DNA from: Cytospora piceicola
Lineage: Eukaryota; Ascomycota; Sordariomycetes; Diaporthales; Cytosporaceae
Assembly (NCBI GenBank): GCA_023375675.1
Contig: JALQBC010000007.1
Coordinates: 124,001-188,000 of the forward strand
Reading direction: 5' to 3'
Length of the DNA: 64,000 bases
Part shown: piece after piece, positions 46,004 through 59,599 of the stretch
How positions within the stretch are numbered: the first letter of the stretch is position 1
How the letters are laid out: each line of letters begins with the position of its first letter
The notes under the pieces: generated by a model
Told to the model about the DNA's origin: nothing
Database searches by the model: none
The model's input: only the letters and a program-made list of their open reading frames with translations
Made by a program: the position numbers and the translations under genes

Positions 46004-47266
46004 TTAGGTTTTGGATGGCTTCCTAGGAGGAGTGATGGATCTACTGCCTCCGAGGCCGGGAACGTACTTTTGTTTCTTTTCAGCGGGCTTGAGGATCTAC
46101 GTGAGAAAGGCAGATTAGCAACGGAAGGTTTTCCAAGTCTGTTCAGGAAGGAGCCAGCACGAACCTGGAACGAGCAGAGTAGGCTCTCGTCAACGCTCAT
46201 CATGGCACCGGCATTGTCGAACTCTCCGCAGTAGTTGGGTGCGCTGAACAGGGTGACCAGTTGACGCTTGGAAAAGAACTCATAACCGTCTTCGACCACT
46301 TGGTGGGCACGGCAGATCAGATCCATATCATGTTTTTGTAGGAAGCGGGAGACAACGTCGGGACCAAAGGTGAAGCTGACACCGCGGTCATTTTCACTCC
46401 AGCCAGTGATGTCCTTGTCAGGATCCGACCAGAGGAGGTCGCAGAGCAAGCCGCAGTCAGGAATCTGTAGTTCATGTCAGTTAAAGCCTCGACAATTCCT
46501 TCAGCGGGAGACTGGAGAGGGCCCGCTGAAGACTGGAAGGGGCCAGGGCAGTCGCAACGATGAGCAATGGTGGAACTGGAGACTCACGTCAGTTGGTCGC
46601 ATGACCCTGCGGATCTGCTCCATCGAGTTCAGATCGGGACTCAGGCCACCGTGCATGGTGAAGATCTTCTCATCGATGATGGCAGCAATTGGCAGGCAGT
46701 TGAAGCAGTCCGTGAAGGTCTTCCACAGCTTGATGTTGTACCGACGCTTGCACTCATCGTAGAAACCGTAGATACGGTTGATAGAGGCGCACTCGTGGTT
46801 ACCACGGAGGATGAAGAAGTTCTCGGGGTACTTGATCTTGTAGGCCAGGAGGAGACAGATGGTCTCCAGAGATTGCTTGCCACGGTCTACGTAGTCACCA
46901 AGGAAGAGGTAGTTCGCCTCTGGAGGGAAGCCACCGTATTCGAAGAGACGGAGGAGATCATAGTATTGGCCGTGGATATCGCCACAGATCTGTTAAGGAC
47001 AAGCAAGACAAGAGGGTCAGCAGCGCGCTCTGTCTAAAAAGAGAGGCATGGAATAGAATAAATGGAGGGTGCACTTGTGGACATACCTTGATAGGAGCCT
47101 CAAGCTCAAGGAGAATGGGCTGGGAGATAAAGATCTCGCGAGCCTTTGTGCACAAGAAACGAATTTCGGCCTCGAGCAGTTGGACCTGCTTGCCGGGGCG
47201 ACTGCCGCGGACCTCCAGGAGTCGGTCGATTATGGAGTCCAAATCAACATCGTGTTGATCTGCCAT
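46004..47266 (-). CDS. Serine/threonine protein phosphatase PP1 catalytic subunit
   Basis: Four exons (47266-47087, 46989-46588, 46464-46165, 46096-46004), with introns of 97, 123 and 68 nt, give 324 residues, the usual PP1 length. All metal-binding motifs are present: GDIHG (63-67), GDYVDRG (91-97), GNHE (123-126), plus the later [21 protein letters not shown] and [17 protein letters not shown]. The PP1 type rather than PP2A is shown by [33 protein letters not shown] and [11 protein letters not shown] near the end. It is the orthologue of yeast Glc7, fission yeast Dis2 and Aspergillus BimG. PP1 opposes Aurora kinase at kinetochores and acts in glycogen control, splicing and septation through targeting subunits. 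The minus-strand frame running on past exon 3 is intron read-through. Confidence 0.97.
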
Positions 47267-49133
47267 TGTGAATGTGTCGGCCGGCGAGAGCTGGCGTGGG
47301 GGTGGGTGAGAGGGTGGAGGAGGGTGACGCGCCGGAAGGGGTGGGTTGCGCTGCGGTGGGACGAGATTTTACGCAGTCAGGCAGTTCGGAGAATTGATAC
47401 ACTTCTGTCGGCTAGATTAGGCCTGCACCGTCAGAAAATTGGTCTCGAGTCAAAGATGTAGCGACCAGTGTATTTTGTGAACTAGACGATGGGCGGTGGA
47501 AACTGAAGTTGGGTGAATGGTGGGGAGGAAGGGAAGGGGAAAGCAATGGAATGGACGATCGGAAAAGGTGTGAATGAGGTAAGGCTAGTCGGAGCAATAG
47601 CAGCACCAGTAACAATCGCCGCCTAACAGCATTTTCGAGGTGATGGAACGTACGTTTTAGAAGTGATCTCTCAGCTGTAAGGGGCTTTCAAGGATGAAAG
47701 CGTCCGCAGCGTTGTTTATCGCCGTCGCCGAAGGGGATAATGGGCGAGTTTTTCCTGGTTGTGAGGAGGGTGGGTTAGGTGCCTTTGTGCTTGCCGGACG
47801 AGACTGTCGCGTCGAGACAGCTTCAGCTTCAGCAGCGGGGGCGGAGGACAGTGACGTGGATCGCCAGGCCGCAAAGTGCCGTTTCGCTGGAAGGGGAGAG
47901 AGTGGTAATCGCGCGGTAATTTCGCCTTTTGAAGGGTGAAAAAGAAAGAGGATGAGGTTTGTACGGTCTCAATGAGCCGTCGTCGCCTAAGATGATGATT
48001 GATTTGATCGTCTTTTTTTTGTTTTTGAGGGGGAGAGAGTGGTGCAGTTTCCTGGTGAAGGAAGCACGGGTGTGGAAGGGGGGAGACGTGGTGGATTTTT
48101 TTGTCTCGGTCGCAGTGGATGGGGCTAGAAGCCTGTCGCCGGGGGAGTTTGTCGCGTGTTTTTGTTGATTACGGAAAACTGGAGATGCAGTTTCTCAATC
48201 GCAATGGTCAAGTGCAGATGCAGGTCACCAAGGTATGCCTAAATCAGGTCTTGATGTCGCCGTAAAAAGTTGGATGGGATGGGATTGACAAGTTCACTTG
48301 GGGGTGGATTGTGGTGAGGGTGAAGGGGGCAAAAAAGGTGTCGGTCAACAAGAAAGTCAAGCCAGGTCAAGTCCAAAAGTCAAGTCCCAGTCCAGGATTT
48401 GGGGAGCGGCACATCGGAGTGGACGGACGTCAGGGCCCTCGCTCTCAGCTGTTCAGGGCGAGAAAATTCAAAGTCCCTCCCCTCCTCCACTGCTCCAGAA
48501 AGCTTGCCACTGCCACTTTGCTAGTGTTTGGTGTTTTCGGCGGGGGGTACCTACCAGTGCCTACCTATCCTGCAGGTGCTAGGTACCTGTCCAGGTAAGG
48601 AAAAAAGCCGCTAGGGTGCTAGAGCGCTAGAACGTTAGGCAGAACGGTGCGCTCAACAGTGGCACGGTGGCCAGAGTCAGTGCCAAAAGGTTGCCGGGTC
48701 TCCAGGGCCGTCAGGGCTCGTTGCACTGCGATCAACTGTGCACGCCTGTAGCAGGTACGCTGTACTGTTTGTACCTAGCGTGCTTTAGGTACCCAGATAC
48801 CTACTGTACGTACCAGTCGACCAGCCATATATAGCCGGCCCCTCTTTTAGCGTGAGACGGATTGGCACCCAATCACATATCCTCATCTCTGCACTGCCTT
48901 CAGCCCGCCTCCACTCTTTTTTAAGCTTTCTCGACTCCTGATTTCTTCTCTCCTGCTTTGTTGGAGCCCGTCTCTCTCACACCACTCATCACACACCCTG
49001 ACACCCAGACACACCACAGTCTGTCTGTCCGTCTGTCCGTTCATCACTTACAAACACTACAAGTGTCGCAATCGTCGCCATCGGATCCGAGCTTCATCTC
49101 GTGCTATGTTATCCGCGATCCTTTTCGGGTCTC
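47267..49133. other. 1.9-kb intergenic: PP1 promoter and leader of 49134 candidate
   Basis: The left part is the PP1 promoter side. The right part (48540-48850) has several ACCTACC/TAGGTACC elements, a TATA-like CATATATAG at about 48826 and a CT/CACA-rich leader from about 48890, including CTGT/CCGT repeats near 49018-49045. This suggests a plus-strand promoter. Confidence 0.5.
48826..48835 (+). promoter_or_regulatory. TATA-like element
   Basis: CCATATATAGCC lies about 60 nt upstream of a CT/CACA-rich stretch typical of fungal transcript leaders. It would serve the candidate gene at 49134. Confidence 0.35.
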
Positions 49134-49394
49134 ATGTTATTGATATCGCTCCTGCTCCCCTTCTTCTTTCTCCTCGTTGTCTGTCGAGGCAACGTTGCCC
49201 TCTTGGAATGTAGTCTGTGCCGTCTATGGAGAAATCCAATGCCATATCCGTCTGCCTGCCTGCCTGCCATCCAGGCCATCGAAACTTTCCTTTGGGTAGG
49301 CGGACGCCAAAATTGGGAGAATCCGCAATCCAAACACCGACAGAGCGACTGCAACTGTGGATGTCTGGCAGGACTCCACTTGTCTGGGGTCTAG
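49134..49394 (+). CDS. Candidate Cys-rich secreted peptide
   Basis: An 86-codon frame starts MLLISLLLPFFFLLVVCRG, which reads as a signal peptide or signal anchor. Downstream there are six further cysteines (LEC, SLC, SAC, SDC, NC, GC), the last three clustered as SDCNCGCLAG. The upstream DNA looks like a promoter with a TATA-like box and a pyrimidine-rich leader. Small, secreted and cysteine-rich is the usual profile of fungal effector or defensive peptides, but no family is recognised. There is no homology and no intron to confirm it. Another ATG at 49106 in a different frame gives only a 35-codon peptide. It may be non-coding. Confidence 0.3.
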   Translation: MLLISLLLPFFFLLVVCRGNVALLECSLCRLWRNPMPYPSACLPAIQAIETFLWVGGRQNWENPQSKHRQSDCNCGCLAGLHLSGV

Positions 49395-52300
49395 AAGCCC
49401 AACTGCGGATATTTTGACCTCCTCAATTTCCTCTCGTTGCCAACCAACTGCCTGCTCGACTTAGTGCCGAGGACCGTACCTGGAACTTAAAAAAAGTATC
49501 TACTTTGTTCACATGGGCATCACGGCATCTGTCCTACTATATCATACCACGTTTACTGATAGTAACATCCCAGGTCACCCTGGCCGGGTCCCGGGTACAG
49601 ATTGCAGATTACAGAATACTGATTCCGACTAGAGATGGCTCCCTACACACATACGTACATACTCACACACATACATACCGAGGTATATATGTACAACTCC
49701 GTACTTGAGCTGCCCTGGTGATTCCTGTGGCCTCTTGGCGCCGGCTTGCCCACCATCTTACATACAGCTTTACGTACGGATACCCGGCAACAGCACAGCG
49801 CAGCACGGCCTTGACCTACCTCATGGCTCAAAATTACTCATATACGTATTACCGGTATGCAGTCAAGAGTGCCATCAAGAGGAGCCTTGCGCCGGTCTCT
49901 TCCATGGATACAGACATGCATCACTGATCAGATCTGGTTTCGCAACCTCCAGGACGGACCGGCCTAGACTGCAATGGCACCCACCTTGGCGTTTGCCAGT
50001 AGTATTCCGGTCCTCTCGGGTAATGCGCGAGCGGGTCAGCCTGCCAAGTTTCCAAAGACTACCAACAACTGACTACCGTAGTGCACTACGTACAGAGTGG
50101 TACCGGTAGCTGTAGCTCAAGCTCAGCAGTACGGCACACGATGCTAGTCCGCTTGATGGGAGCTTCTAGCGTCAGTCGGTTGCCATCTGTAGTCTGAGCT
50201 ACCTACTCTACGCAAGCACACCGTCGAGACTTGTTGTCTTTGCATTGGCGCAAGCCAACGGCTGACGCACAGAAAAGAAGGCGCTGAGCTGTCGTACTCC
50301 AGCTTGCTCTGAGACTGCAAGGTCGCGCAGTCTCATCATGATGAAAGAAAGGGCCACTTTTGCCCTGCCCCGCGATTCCCGTCTGCATTTCCCCATCATC
50401 CTACAATGTACATATTCTACACTACATACTATGCAAAGTGGATTGATTACATACAGTACCCCGGGCCCCCCTCCCGCTTCCCCTCCGCCAGTCAGTCCGT
50501 GTGACCGGGCGGATGACAACATAAATCATTTTTGCTCCGCCAAAACCTCCATTTGCTAAATCACACGGGCCATTCAGCGAGTCGCAGTATCAGGGGCCCC
50601 GGATTCTTGACCACAAATCAACCTGCAAAACACTCAGTATCCGCAGATCATGGCAGGACAGGAATGCCACACTCAGCCCAGAATTGATGATCAGTGGGCC
50701 GCACCTGTTCTAGTCCTACACTACCCTGACTATATATCTACACGGCCCTGCCAGTAAGGACAGCGGCAACCAGTGCCGACTTCGCGCGCGTTTCAGCCAT
50801 CTCAACAATTCTCGGAACATATGGAAACCCCTCTTGATGTCGTCAACGGGCCGGGATACAAGTAATACTCGGCCACTCGGCCTGACATGTGTCCATCAGC
50901 TCTTGCACCACCCCCTCTCGGAGACAATATGTCACAGGGCTTGCTTCCCGGGTAAATCCCAGCCTTCCAAGAAGTTACCATACCAAGAGACAAGCAAGAT
51001 TACCATCACCAACACGCGGTGGCTGACTTGTTTGAACACGACAGACGATGCTACATGGCACTCGCAAAAAGCTGCATATGCGAGCCCCTAGAGGAGCGTC
51101 CTCCACGGGAGCGAGGTTTTCGGTTCGCATACTCTCGTCCTCGAGGACCGTGCTAGTCACATGTGGAAGGTGTCCTGGTGGTCTTCACGTGTCGCAGCAT
51201 GCCCTCAGCCCTCAGTGTCCCAGCAATCCGGTCGACGGCCAGGTCCCTCTCTACTGCACTGCTGTACTACAGTAGGCAAGCGAGGAGTTGAAGCGGCCTA
51301 CAGCCGCTCTGAGGTCACTCGCCCTGCCTGCCACAGTACAGCACAGTATAGTAATGGTACTGGGTATTCTTCCCGTAGTCCGGAAAGACCAATCTAAAAA
51401 AAGAAGCCTATGAAATCTTCTTTTGACAGGTCGCAAGGGCATGAGTCAAGGAAGGTGTCCTCTCACATGTGTAGCGCTGTTTGTGATGGCGGGACGATGA
51501 ACGATCGAGCTGCTAATCCCTAACCGGCACGATCGTAGCTTGACTACGGCCGTTGCCGTCCCTGATGGCTCGAGGCCTGGCCATAGAAGGCAGCCGGCTG
51601 GCGGAGCCGCTTCCGTTGAAAGAGCAGTTATCAGGGGTGTGTCTTCCCAGTGGTTTAGCTTCCACGGCTTTCAGCCCTTTGATGACTAGGCTACGACTCA
51701 AGTTGAGCGCATATGTATACCTATACCTTCCCTCTGCGTTTCCGCTAGAGGGGAGATTCATCATGGCCCACGGCTCTCGGGCCTGCAGGCCTACATACAG
51801 ACGTAATACCTCGAGGCAGACCATGATGAGGCTGTCTCCGCAAATACATGTTCACGGGAGGCTTCCTCATATTCCCAACTTCTGATACTACTAAATTATA
51901 GACTTGGATGAGGAATGTGGGGGGGGTAGGGCAACACTGTAGTCTTATGGCACTCGGCTTTTTCCTTCAACACGACTGGGATGAGGAACTGGATATGATG
52001 CGTCGGAAGCAGCACAAATGAGATTTACTAGCCAGAGTCAGGGTTTGATGCGAGGTAAGGACCAAGTCAACCTAGCGCGAAAAGTGCTACCATCCGACGC
52101 TTGCCTTGATGGGTTGTTGATATCAAAGCCGGTAATCAGAGCTACAACGGGTTCGTCAATGCTACAGGAGCCCAGGCCTTTCTATAGTTTGAGTCTTCAT
52201 GCCTGTATCAGTGTCTGTTTTGTATTGTAGATATATAATTGCATATTCAGTCACTTACATATGTAAACAGCTTCGTGGAACCTGGAAACCAAGGTCGCTC

Positions 52301-53880
52301 GCCAAATGTGATGTGAAGCAGCTACTCAAGAATTTAGGTACAGAATATCTGATTTCATGCCCGGTAACTAAACTCCTTGATCTGAAGAATAAATAGGCTT
52401 TCGGGGCAATCTTTTCTTGTTCAGCTGTCAGCCTGGTCGCGTATAAATGTAGGGTGCTTAACCTGATTCCTAGCCCTCTGACAAAGAGACAAATGTATAC
52501 CTATGTGGAAACTGCGAACATACTCAAGTATACAGTGACAGTGATTCTTATATGTGTTCGGATGGTATACCCTAGACTCTATGTCTACTGGACATCTGTC
52601 AGGCTTGTGCTAGTGGTGGATGGGATATATTCAAGATAGGGGTGTCTATCTTGAGCTCCTTTTGTCCAGCCGTGAAAGTTTTACATGGGCATCTAGATGT
52701 TACACTGCTTGAAACCAGCCTCTTTGACAGGTCTTAAACGAATCATATACATGGTTGTTTGTAAGCCAACACTGGGGCGGCTTGTTTCCTCCCTAAACGC
52801 TAGGCCAGTCCGTCCTTCCACCTGCCCGCAAGAGGTGTATCCACCAAAGTGTCCCCAGTGTTGCAGCACATCACTGGGGCGCCAGCCAATGACCAATATG
52901 TCAAGCGTATGATGGGTTGGTTACCCTACGGAGAAGGAAAGACATGATATCAGATGACTTTTATAAGCCGAAGGCTTGATAAACTTTTTGATGGTCAGGC
53001 TCTTGTGACACGTCGGCCCAGCATTGATCTGTGTGTCGTCGCAGAGGACTTCATGTGATCCCATGGCTATGTGTAAGCCCAGGGAGGAAACGTTGCTCTT
53101 TCGAGGGTCTAGACAGGCACGTGTTCATTCTGTGAGTGTCCAGACAAACTACTGCCAGGTAGTGGCGTCGTGCAAGACTGCTATGGCTCGTCACCTGGAT
53201 GCTCGCTCTCGACCGAGCGCTGGCGAGTGCCTTGAGTGCCCTCGGTATGGGCAACATCGGCTGATCACAGTGTAAGGAGATGTCTCAACTCTAGACATGT
53301 TCTGTCATTGAGGGAAGTAGGACAATGAAGGTTTTGGTTAGCCGAATGAGACCCCACGATGAGACCAGAAGCTAAAGGAACATGTCACTCAGGCTTCTAG
53401 CGACCTGCGGTGATAAGCCTCCTCTTCAAATCAACCACCAGAGGAATATATTCCATGCGGACCCGGAGGGCAAATTTGAGATTCAATGGCTGATACAATT
53501 TCCGAGACTGCTCCAGGAGTGAGAGAACAACGTCGAACGCGAATCTGAGACCTGTATTTTAACACCATAGTGTACTATCTCGCAATAACGCCAGCTCGAC
53601 CCAAATATACATCCTCGAGGTAATTATTCTTAAACGTCGTACAAGCGTGCACGATAAGCCACCTACCCGCCCTCTCAACGCCATTGTGCACCTACACCAT
53701 CGCCCCGGACGGTGTGCGAAAAAGAAGAAAAAAACACTTGGTATACTGAGGAAATCCAAAGCAACGCGCAAAACACAGCCAACCCGCAGTCCAGCCATAC
53801 AGGAACTGGGAATGAAGCAAAGTAAACGGATGCTCTCTGTGAGACATATACTAGTCTCATCACCCGATACCATTATCTCG
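49395..53880. other. 4.5-kb intergenic region without supported genes
   Basis: Open frames here are short and contradictory on both strands. There are TACATAC/CATACATAC tracts near 49650-49690 and a poly-G run near 51920. The stretch between 51900 and 52700 is AT-richer. No RNA gene or transposon ends were recognised. Confidence 0.55.
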
Positions 53881-56800
53881 TCAACGTCTCCGCGCCGAAG
53901 ACCGCAGTCTCTTTTTCACGTGCAGGCTACCTGTAGCACTGCCGCCCCGGAGTTTCCTTGCCGATGCCGCAGCAGGCGGGGCGTCCACAGGCGACGCAGT
54001 GATGGTGCTATCCTCCACATTAAACTCCAAGTCATTGAGCTCCTCCTCGTCCATGTCAGTCAGCTCCTCGCTGAGACTGCGCACGGCGGCCCTGCCAGCC
54101 CACTGCTCCTCAATAGCGGTCGTGCCGTCGGGCTCGAAGTTCTTGAGGTACCACGGGATGCCCCCCTCCGTGAGGGCGTTTTCTGTGGCCCGGCCGAGGC
54201 TGCCGTTGGACCCGGGAGGGGTGAGCGGCGCTGGCTGTCGTGAATTTTGCGACACGGGCATGTCTCCGTTCATGTCTGGTGGCGTGGGTGCAGACCTGAC
54301 GAGACTGGGTAGAGGTTTGTTGACAGACCCTTGCGCCATGTTGTCCACGCTAGCGACCGCGACATCGATCCCTCCGTTGGCGTTGGCCTGAGCTGACTCC
54401 TCTTCCTTGACTTCGATGCTCTGCTCATCGACGTCCATCTTATCAGCCGTCTGCTCGCCAGCTTCGTCATCGACCTGGCAATCAGTAGCACCGCCGACGG
54501 TGACATGACCATCTTCAACGGCATCAACCATGATGACGTCTTGATTGTATTGCTCTGATGATCCCGCTTGACGCTGAGACCCAAATGGCTGTCGAATCTC
54601 GAGTGATGCGTCAATCATGCCCTCTAGCTCCTGCTGCAGGCCGGTGAAGAGCTTAGAAGTGATTTCAGCTTCCGCCTTGAGAGCGGTCTCCAGCTGTGGC
54701 TGAATCGACTTGAGAATACGCTTGCCAAGTCTCTTGCGGTCTTTAGCCTCCGAGTATGGGTTTTGCTTAGTAGGCGAAACATCGATCGGTTCAAATCTCG
54801 GCTGGTTCATAAGAGCCGAATTTGCCTCTGCATTGATACCCACGTGGATGACCTCACAGAGATCATGGGCAAAGGCAAGAGTCGTAGTATAGACCCGTTT
54901 TTCAAACCTGGCCTCTAGTTGAGACAGACCATCTTTGAAGACGTTCTTGTCAAGCCTGTTGATACTTGTCAGTACAGCGATGACATGAAGCAATCATGGC
55001 AGGTAATACTCACGCTTGAGCCCGAGTAAGGACGGGCAAAAGCAGCTTGAAAATGGGAAAGTAGCAGGTGTCAACGAAATCCTGCTCCATCTCTGCCGCC
55101 TCTAGCTTGTCTGCTTCTCGAGTGACGATGTCCTCGGCCATAGACTTGAGCTGCTCGAGATCCTTCAACAAAGTCTCCGCGAACTCGATCCGTCTCGCGA
55201 GACGTGGCTTGCCCGAGGGCCCCATAGCAGCGAAGTCACGCCTTGTGAGCTCCATGGATGAAAAGGATTCCATCTGCAGTTGCAGACGTTTGAGAAGCGC
55301 AGCACCCCGACGAGACTCTCGCTTCAAAGTCCAGTATCGACAGGCCTCAGCAACATATTCCTTTCTCTTACGAAGAGAAAAACGTGCAAGCCCACTGTCA
55401 ACAATGTCGAAGACGGCCTGAGGGATCACCGGTGCTCCTGAAGGCAATTTCCATATTTTGCCTGGCTGACCCTTCTTCTTGTCACCAGGGTTAGAGAGCT
55501 TGGCGCCGATCATTTGCGATTCGTCTGGAGGGTGTTCAGTGATGGCGTGCCGATGAGTGGCTGCCAGTTGCTGAGCCGAGGCTTGGCTGTTGGTCCAGAT
55601 GCGCCCCTTCATCGTTTTCTTGTAAAACTTCTTCGCTTCTTTCGTCGCTGCGGCGACGGCGTGCTCCTTTTCGTAGTCTGGTGGGCAGTGCTTATCGCAG
55701 AATGCTTTGAGAACCATGCCCCCGTCCAACACTGCGAGTGCGCCTTGACTGTTCTTCATCTTCAAGTACAGGTGCGCCCGTCGGGCACAGGTTACGTGGA
55801 AGGCCTGATAGCATGCCTTATTACCGCATTGAATGCAGGCTCCCATCTTCTGGTTGCATATATAGCATTGTAGCTTCCAGCGATTCTTGGGCACTTTGTC
55901 CACGTCCATAACAGGCTCCATAAAAGTGTGATTTCCCAATGAGACCTCGGGGATCCACATAGCGCAAAGCAGATGTGCCCACTTGGAATTATTGGTTTGC
56001 TTGAATGCGCCGTCCGTATTGGGGCAGAAAATGCAAGTCTGTGGTAGTCAGTCAGCTAAGTTTTTGGAGCTGCAACCAATAACTGGAGTATAAGACTTAC
56101 CGGAACGCCGCGCCCCGCTAGTTGGCATTTTCGACACATCCACTGCCCCTCTGGTATGAATGGCACTCCATAACACTCCTGATGCACCGCAAGGTCGCAT
56201 CCATCGCAAAACACTATTGCATTGGTATTTTCGCAGTCGCCGTCGTCGCAAATCGCACACTTGCTGTCTTGCTCCTCGCCCGCCTGCGTTTCGCCGTTAA
56301 CCGCAACCGCAGAGCTAGATCGGGGTCGGTGGGTTTGTGGTGGTTTGGGGTTTGGCTTGGGTATCTTCTTCTCGAGCGCGTGCCACTCCTTCTCGACCTT
56401 GGTGATTGTGATTTCGAAAACCTCGCGGGTCACAGGTTCCAGGTCATGAGTTCTGCGCTGAGCATTCAGTGCTTCTAACCACATATCATCTTGCTCGTCC
56501 ATGTCATATTCGACACGACCCAAATTGGATCCACTGTGCGCGACGACCACTTCGCCGTCTGGCTTCTGGCCAAGCAACTGATCTACATCTTCATCGACAT
56601 AGGCGTCACTGGCCTTCAAGAGCATCCGCTCGGGCCGGATGAAGTTGTCACTTTCTTGGTATCCAACATTCATCATGGCCTTCTCGACATATTTTGCTTG
56701 CCCAAAGTCCTTGCTCTCAAAGAGCAATATCCGGTCTGTCCTTCGATACGAGGGATGCTTCAAGTCCAGCCGCTCTTTCGGAGTCTGGTTCAGAGTGGAC

Positions 56801-57528
56801 AAGACTTTGGGTGTTTTAGGGGTCGAGGCAAAATCCGATCGTATGGCATAGAAGGAAACCGCATCTCTGGTGGGGCGCGTCGTCCGCCGTCGAGTGGGCG
56901 TCTCGAGCACCGCATTCAGAGCATCAGTCGCCATGTTCTCCGCTTTGGCAGCCGACTCAGCCGGGCCACCAGGAGCTGTCACATTGGTATCCTTTGACGG
57001 AGTCCTGGCGCCGTTGACAGATGCGCGTGCAGCTGGAGGGGGTGGTGTCGACTTCCTGGTGCCATCGACATCTTCAGAGTGGAACAACATAAATGTCGCC
57101 TCAATGTCAAGGTTTGGGTGGAACTCTTCCCAGCCGCGCTCTTCTCTCGGCTTATATCCTTCACTCTGCGCCACAGCAGCAGCCAGGGCAGCTGCCGAGC
57201 TGGATTCTATGTCATCGCCTTGGGCCGAGCGATTCGCGGCTGTGCGGATACGGGTGCTTCTCTCTCGAGGGTGGACGGCTGGCGATCGGTTCGACACACG
57301 TCGGGCGGCACTTCGGGGCCTTGGAGTGGTAGCTGGCGCAGAAGCTCTGGATGGCGATCCCATCTTGTCTTCGTCCAGAATGAATCTTCCGCCGCCACCA
57401 GGACCACCTGGGATATACTTCCTCTTCTTGTGAGGGGGTTCTTGATGATCTTGCAGGTCCCTGCCTCTAGTTCGACCAGCTACGCGGCCAGAGCGGGAGC
57501 TCCGGGGCGTAGAAGGCCTCGATGACAT
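53881..57528 (-). CDS. NTO1-type PHD-finger protein (NuA3 histone acetyltransferase complex)
   Basis: Three exons (57528-56101, 56038-55014, 54955-53881), introns 62 and 58 nt with GTAAGT/GTGAGT donors, give 1175 residues. Domains in order: a basic disordered start; an EPL1-like segment (about 240-380, with FGQAKYVEKAMMNVGYQESDNFI and DMDEQDDMWLEALNAQR); a PHD finger at 424-468 (CAICDDGDCENTNAIVFCDGCDLAVHQECYG in part); then an extended PHD at 477-594 (TCIFCPNTDGAFKQT, WAHLLCAMWIPEV, CYICNQKMGACIQCG, AFHVTCARRAHLY, FCDKHC). This PHD-knuckle-PHD order is that of Nto1 and animal BRPF proteins, which read histone H3 and activate MYST/Sas3-type acetyltransferases in the nucleus. The region after about 700 resembles a bromodomain only weakly. 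The C-terminus is acidic then basic. Confidence 0.9.
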
Positions 57529-59599
57529 TGCGCGCGTGTAGAGGGCGTTTACTGAGCGCCTGTTCGCGATGTCGCCGTATGGGGGATGCGCGTCGTCAAG
57601 GGCAGGCGGGTGTCGGTTTGAGTGGAAGCATTAGGGGGAAATCGCATCGAAATTTGATTGTTTCTGTGACCTGAGCCAGCAATTCCTGGGTACAGTATCG
57701 ATTAAAGGTTACTTTTGATGATTGAGAGTCAAGTTCGAGGCGGTAGGAGGCTGAATGCGGTGCAACAGATTGCCAAATTGACGGCAAGAATTAGGGTGAG
57801 GTTGAACGCGCTCGATTGTGATTAGGTAAGTCGATACCCAAAAGATGCACGGGCCATAGAAGACCCACTTCCCGCGTCCCTGCTCAACGTGTACCCAGGT
57901 ACTCCCTGTACTTCCTGCTCAGGGTACGTACCTCCTCGAGCTCGAATTCAGTCTGTGGACTTTTATATTTATTACCTAGGTATACTGACACTGTCAGTCC
58001 TACTCTGGTAGGTATGCTGCTGATGCACAAACATTGTTTTCTTCTGTACCAATGTCTATTGTTTCAACAAATGTACGTATAGCCGGGGAGCATCAATAAC
58101 ACAAGGCAATGCGGTGGGTATACTGGGCGCTCACACACCAAGCACAGAACACAATCTGGATCTGGATTTTGAATGATGACCTTGGATCCACGCGCCTTTT
58201 CACTTACCTTCTTAAGTACCTAGGTATGTGTACATATTACCTTAGGTAGGCACTATTATGTACCGCAATCTATGGAATGCAAAGTGCCATTGCCGATCAG
58301 GAACGGCCGTCTCCACACGGATCCTCTCATCTTCACCCTGTCCGTCAGTCTGGTTACCCCGGATTCTCGGATCGTGACGTGCGTTACCGACTCGTGCCCC
58401 CATTAGCATCTTCACCCATTGGCCCGGCCGTTTCCCGAAAAGACAGGCGTCTCTCCTGTGTCGAGCAGATTGGGTGAGATCGGGACACTCGAAGTAACGC
58501 TTTTGCATGTGAATCTTAGGAGACCTTGCGTTCCTGGACTGCCACATGGCATCCTAAGAGATGACCCGACCCACACAATAGAGCCTGGGCCCAGATGCCC
58601 CCCTCCTCTGCTGTTGCAGTCCGTCAAACTGACACATCATTCCCCATGTCTCCCGACCCTAAGTAGACCTCATCTTCATTGGCGCCGCGGACCATGTGAT
58701 CCTCCAGTCCAACGTCTTACCACCTCCCCGAACTAGAACAGACTAACTGTGTACTTCGACAACATTGGCCTACTCCCTCAAATCAGCCACTCTTTCTTGA
58801 TCATCCCCTTTCGTCGCTTCTCACCAAGTCGTTTCCCCTATGAATCATCCTGATGATAGCAACGCTTCAGGAACGCTTACTGCCCTGTCACTCCGGCTTC
58901 TTTCCATTGACCCGTTTTGATGGGCTCACTGACTAAATCTTTCTTCTGTTGTTGCAATCGCTTAAACTTTGGTCAATCCCCACTTCGGTAGGGTTCACAG
59001 TCGCCGTACAATCAACGCCACTCGGGACTCATCATTGTTGTCAAATCAAAATTGAGTCGCTTCCTTCTCTAGCGATTCGAATTGGAACTGAATTATCAAA
59101 TAGCAGCAGCTCATCAAACTATGGCAACTTTCATGAATCTCCCATACCATTCCTTTACAGTGTATAATGTCTTTCTCTCCCTATACGGGAACTTCAAGTG
59201 TGAGCTTGGGTGTTTATACAGTTTCCCACTACGTTCAATACAAAAATAGCTTCTGGTTTGAGGTTCTCCTATGCGCCATCTTCCCCTACTACGATTAGTC
59301 CACAAGCATCCCATGAATGTATTGTCGCTGTAATTATCTTCAGTAAGGGGATACTTTTGGAAACAAGTACTTCTGAGATTGCTGGTGGCCACGCTTCTTC
59401 AGTAGAGCTGATGAAGCCTGCATAATGACACACTGAACGAGCGTTGTGGTTAAGAGGTAAGGACCTAGGTACCTGGGTACCTCTGGCAGGATGCCACCTG
59501 TGCGCTTATACCACATCGACCCAGACTAGCAGCAAGCAACCATTCCCTGGAGGCCCTTGAAGGAACCGTTCAACCATTATAACCGCATTGAAAATTCAA

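Noticed and set aside
45928..46164. Continuation of the PP1 frame beyond the third exon
   Set aside because: The frame runs through a GTTCGT donor. Splicing to 46096 restores the conserved [11 protein letters not shown] tail, so the read-through is intronic.
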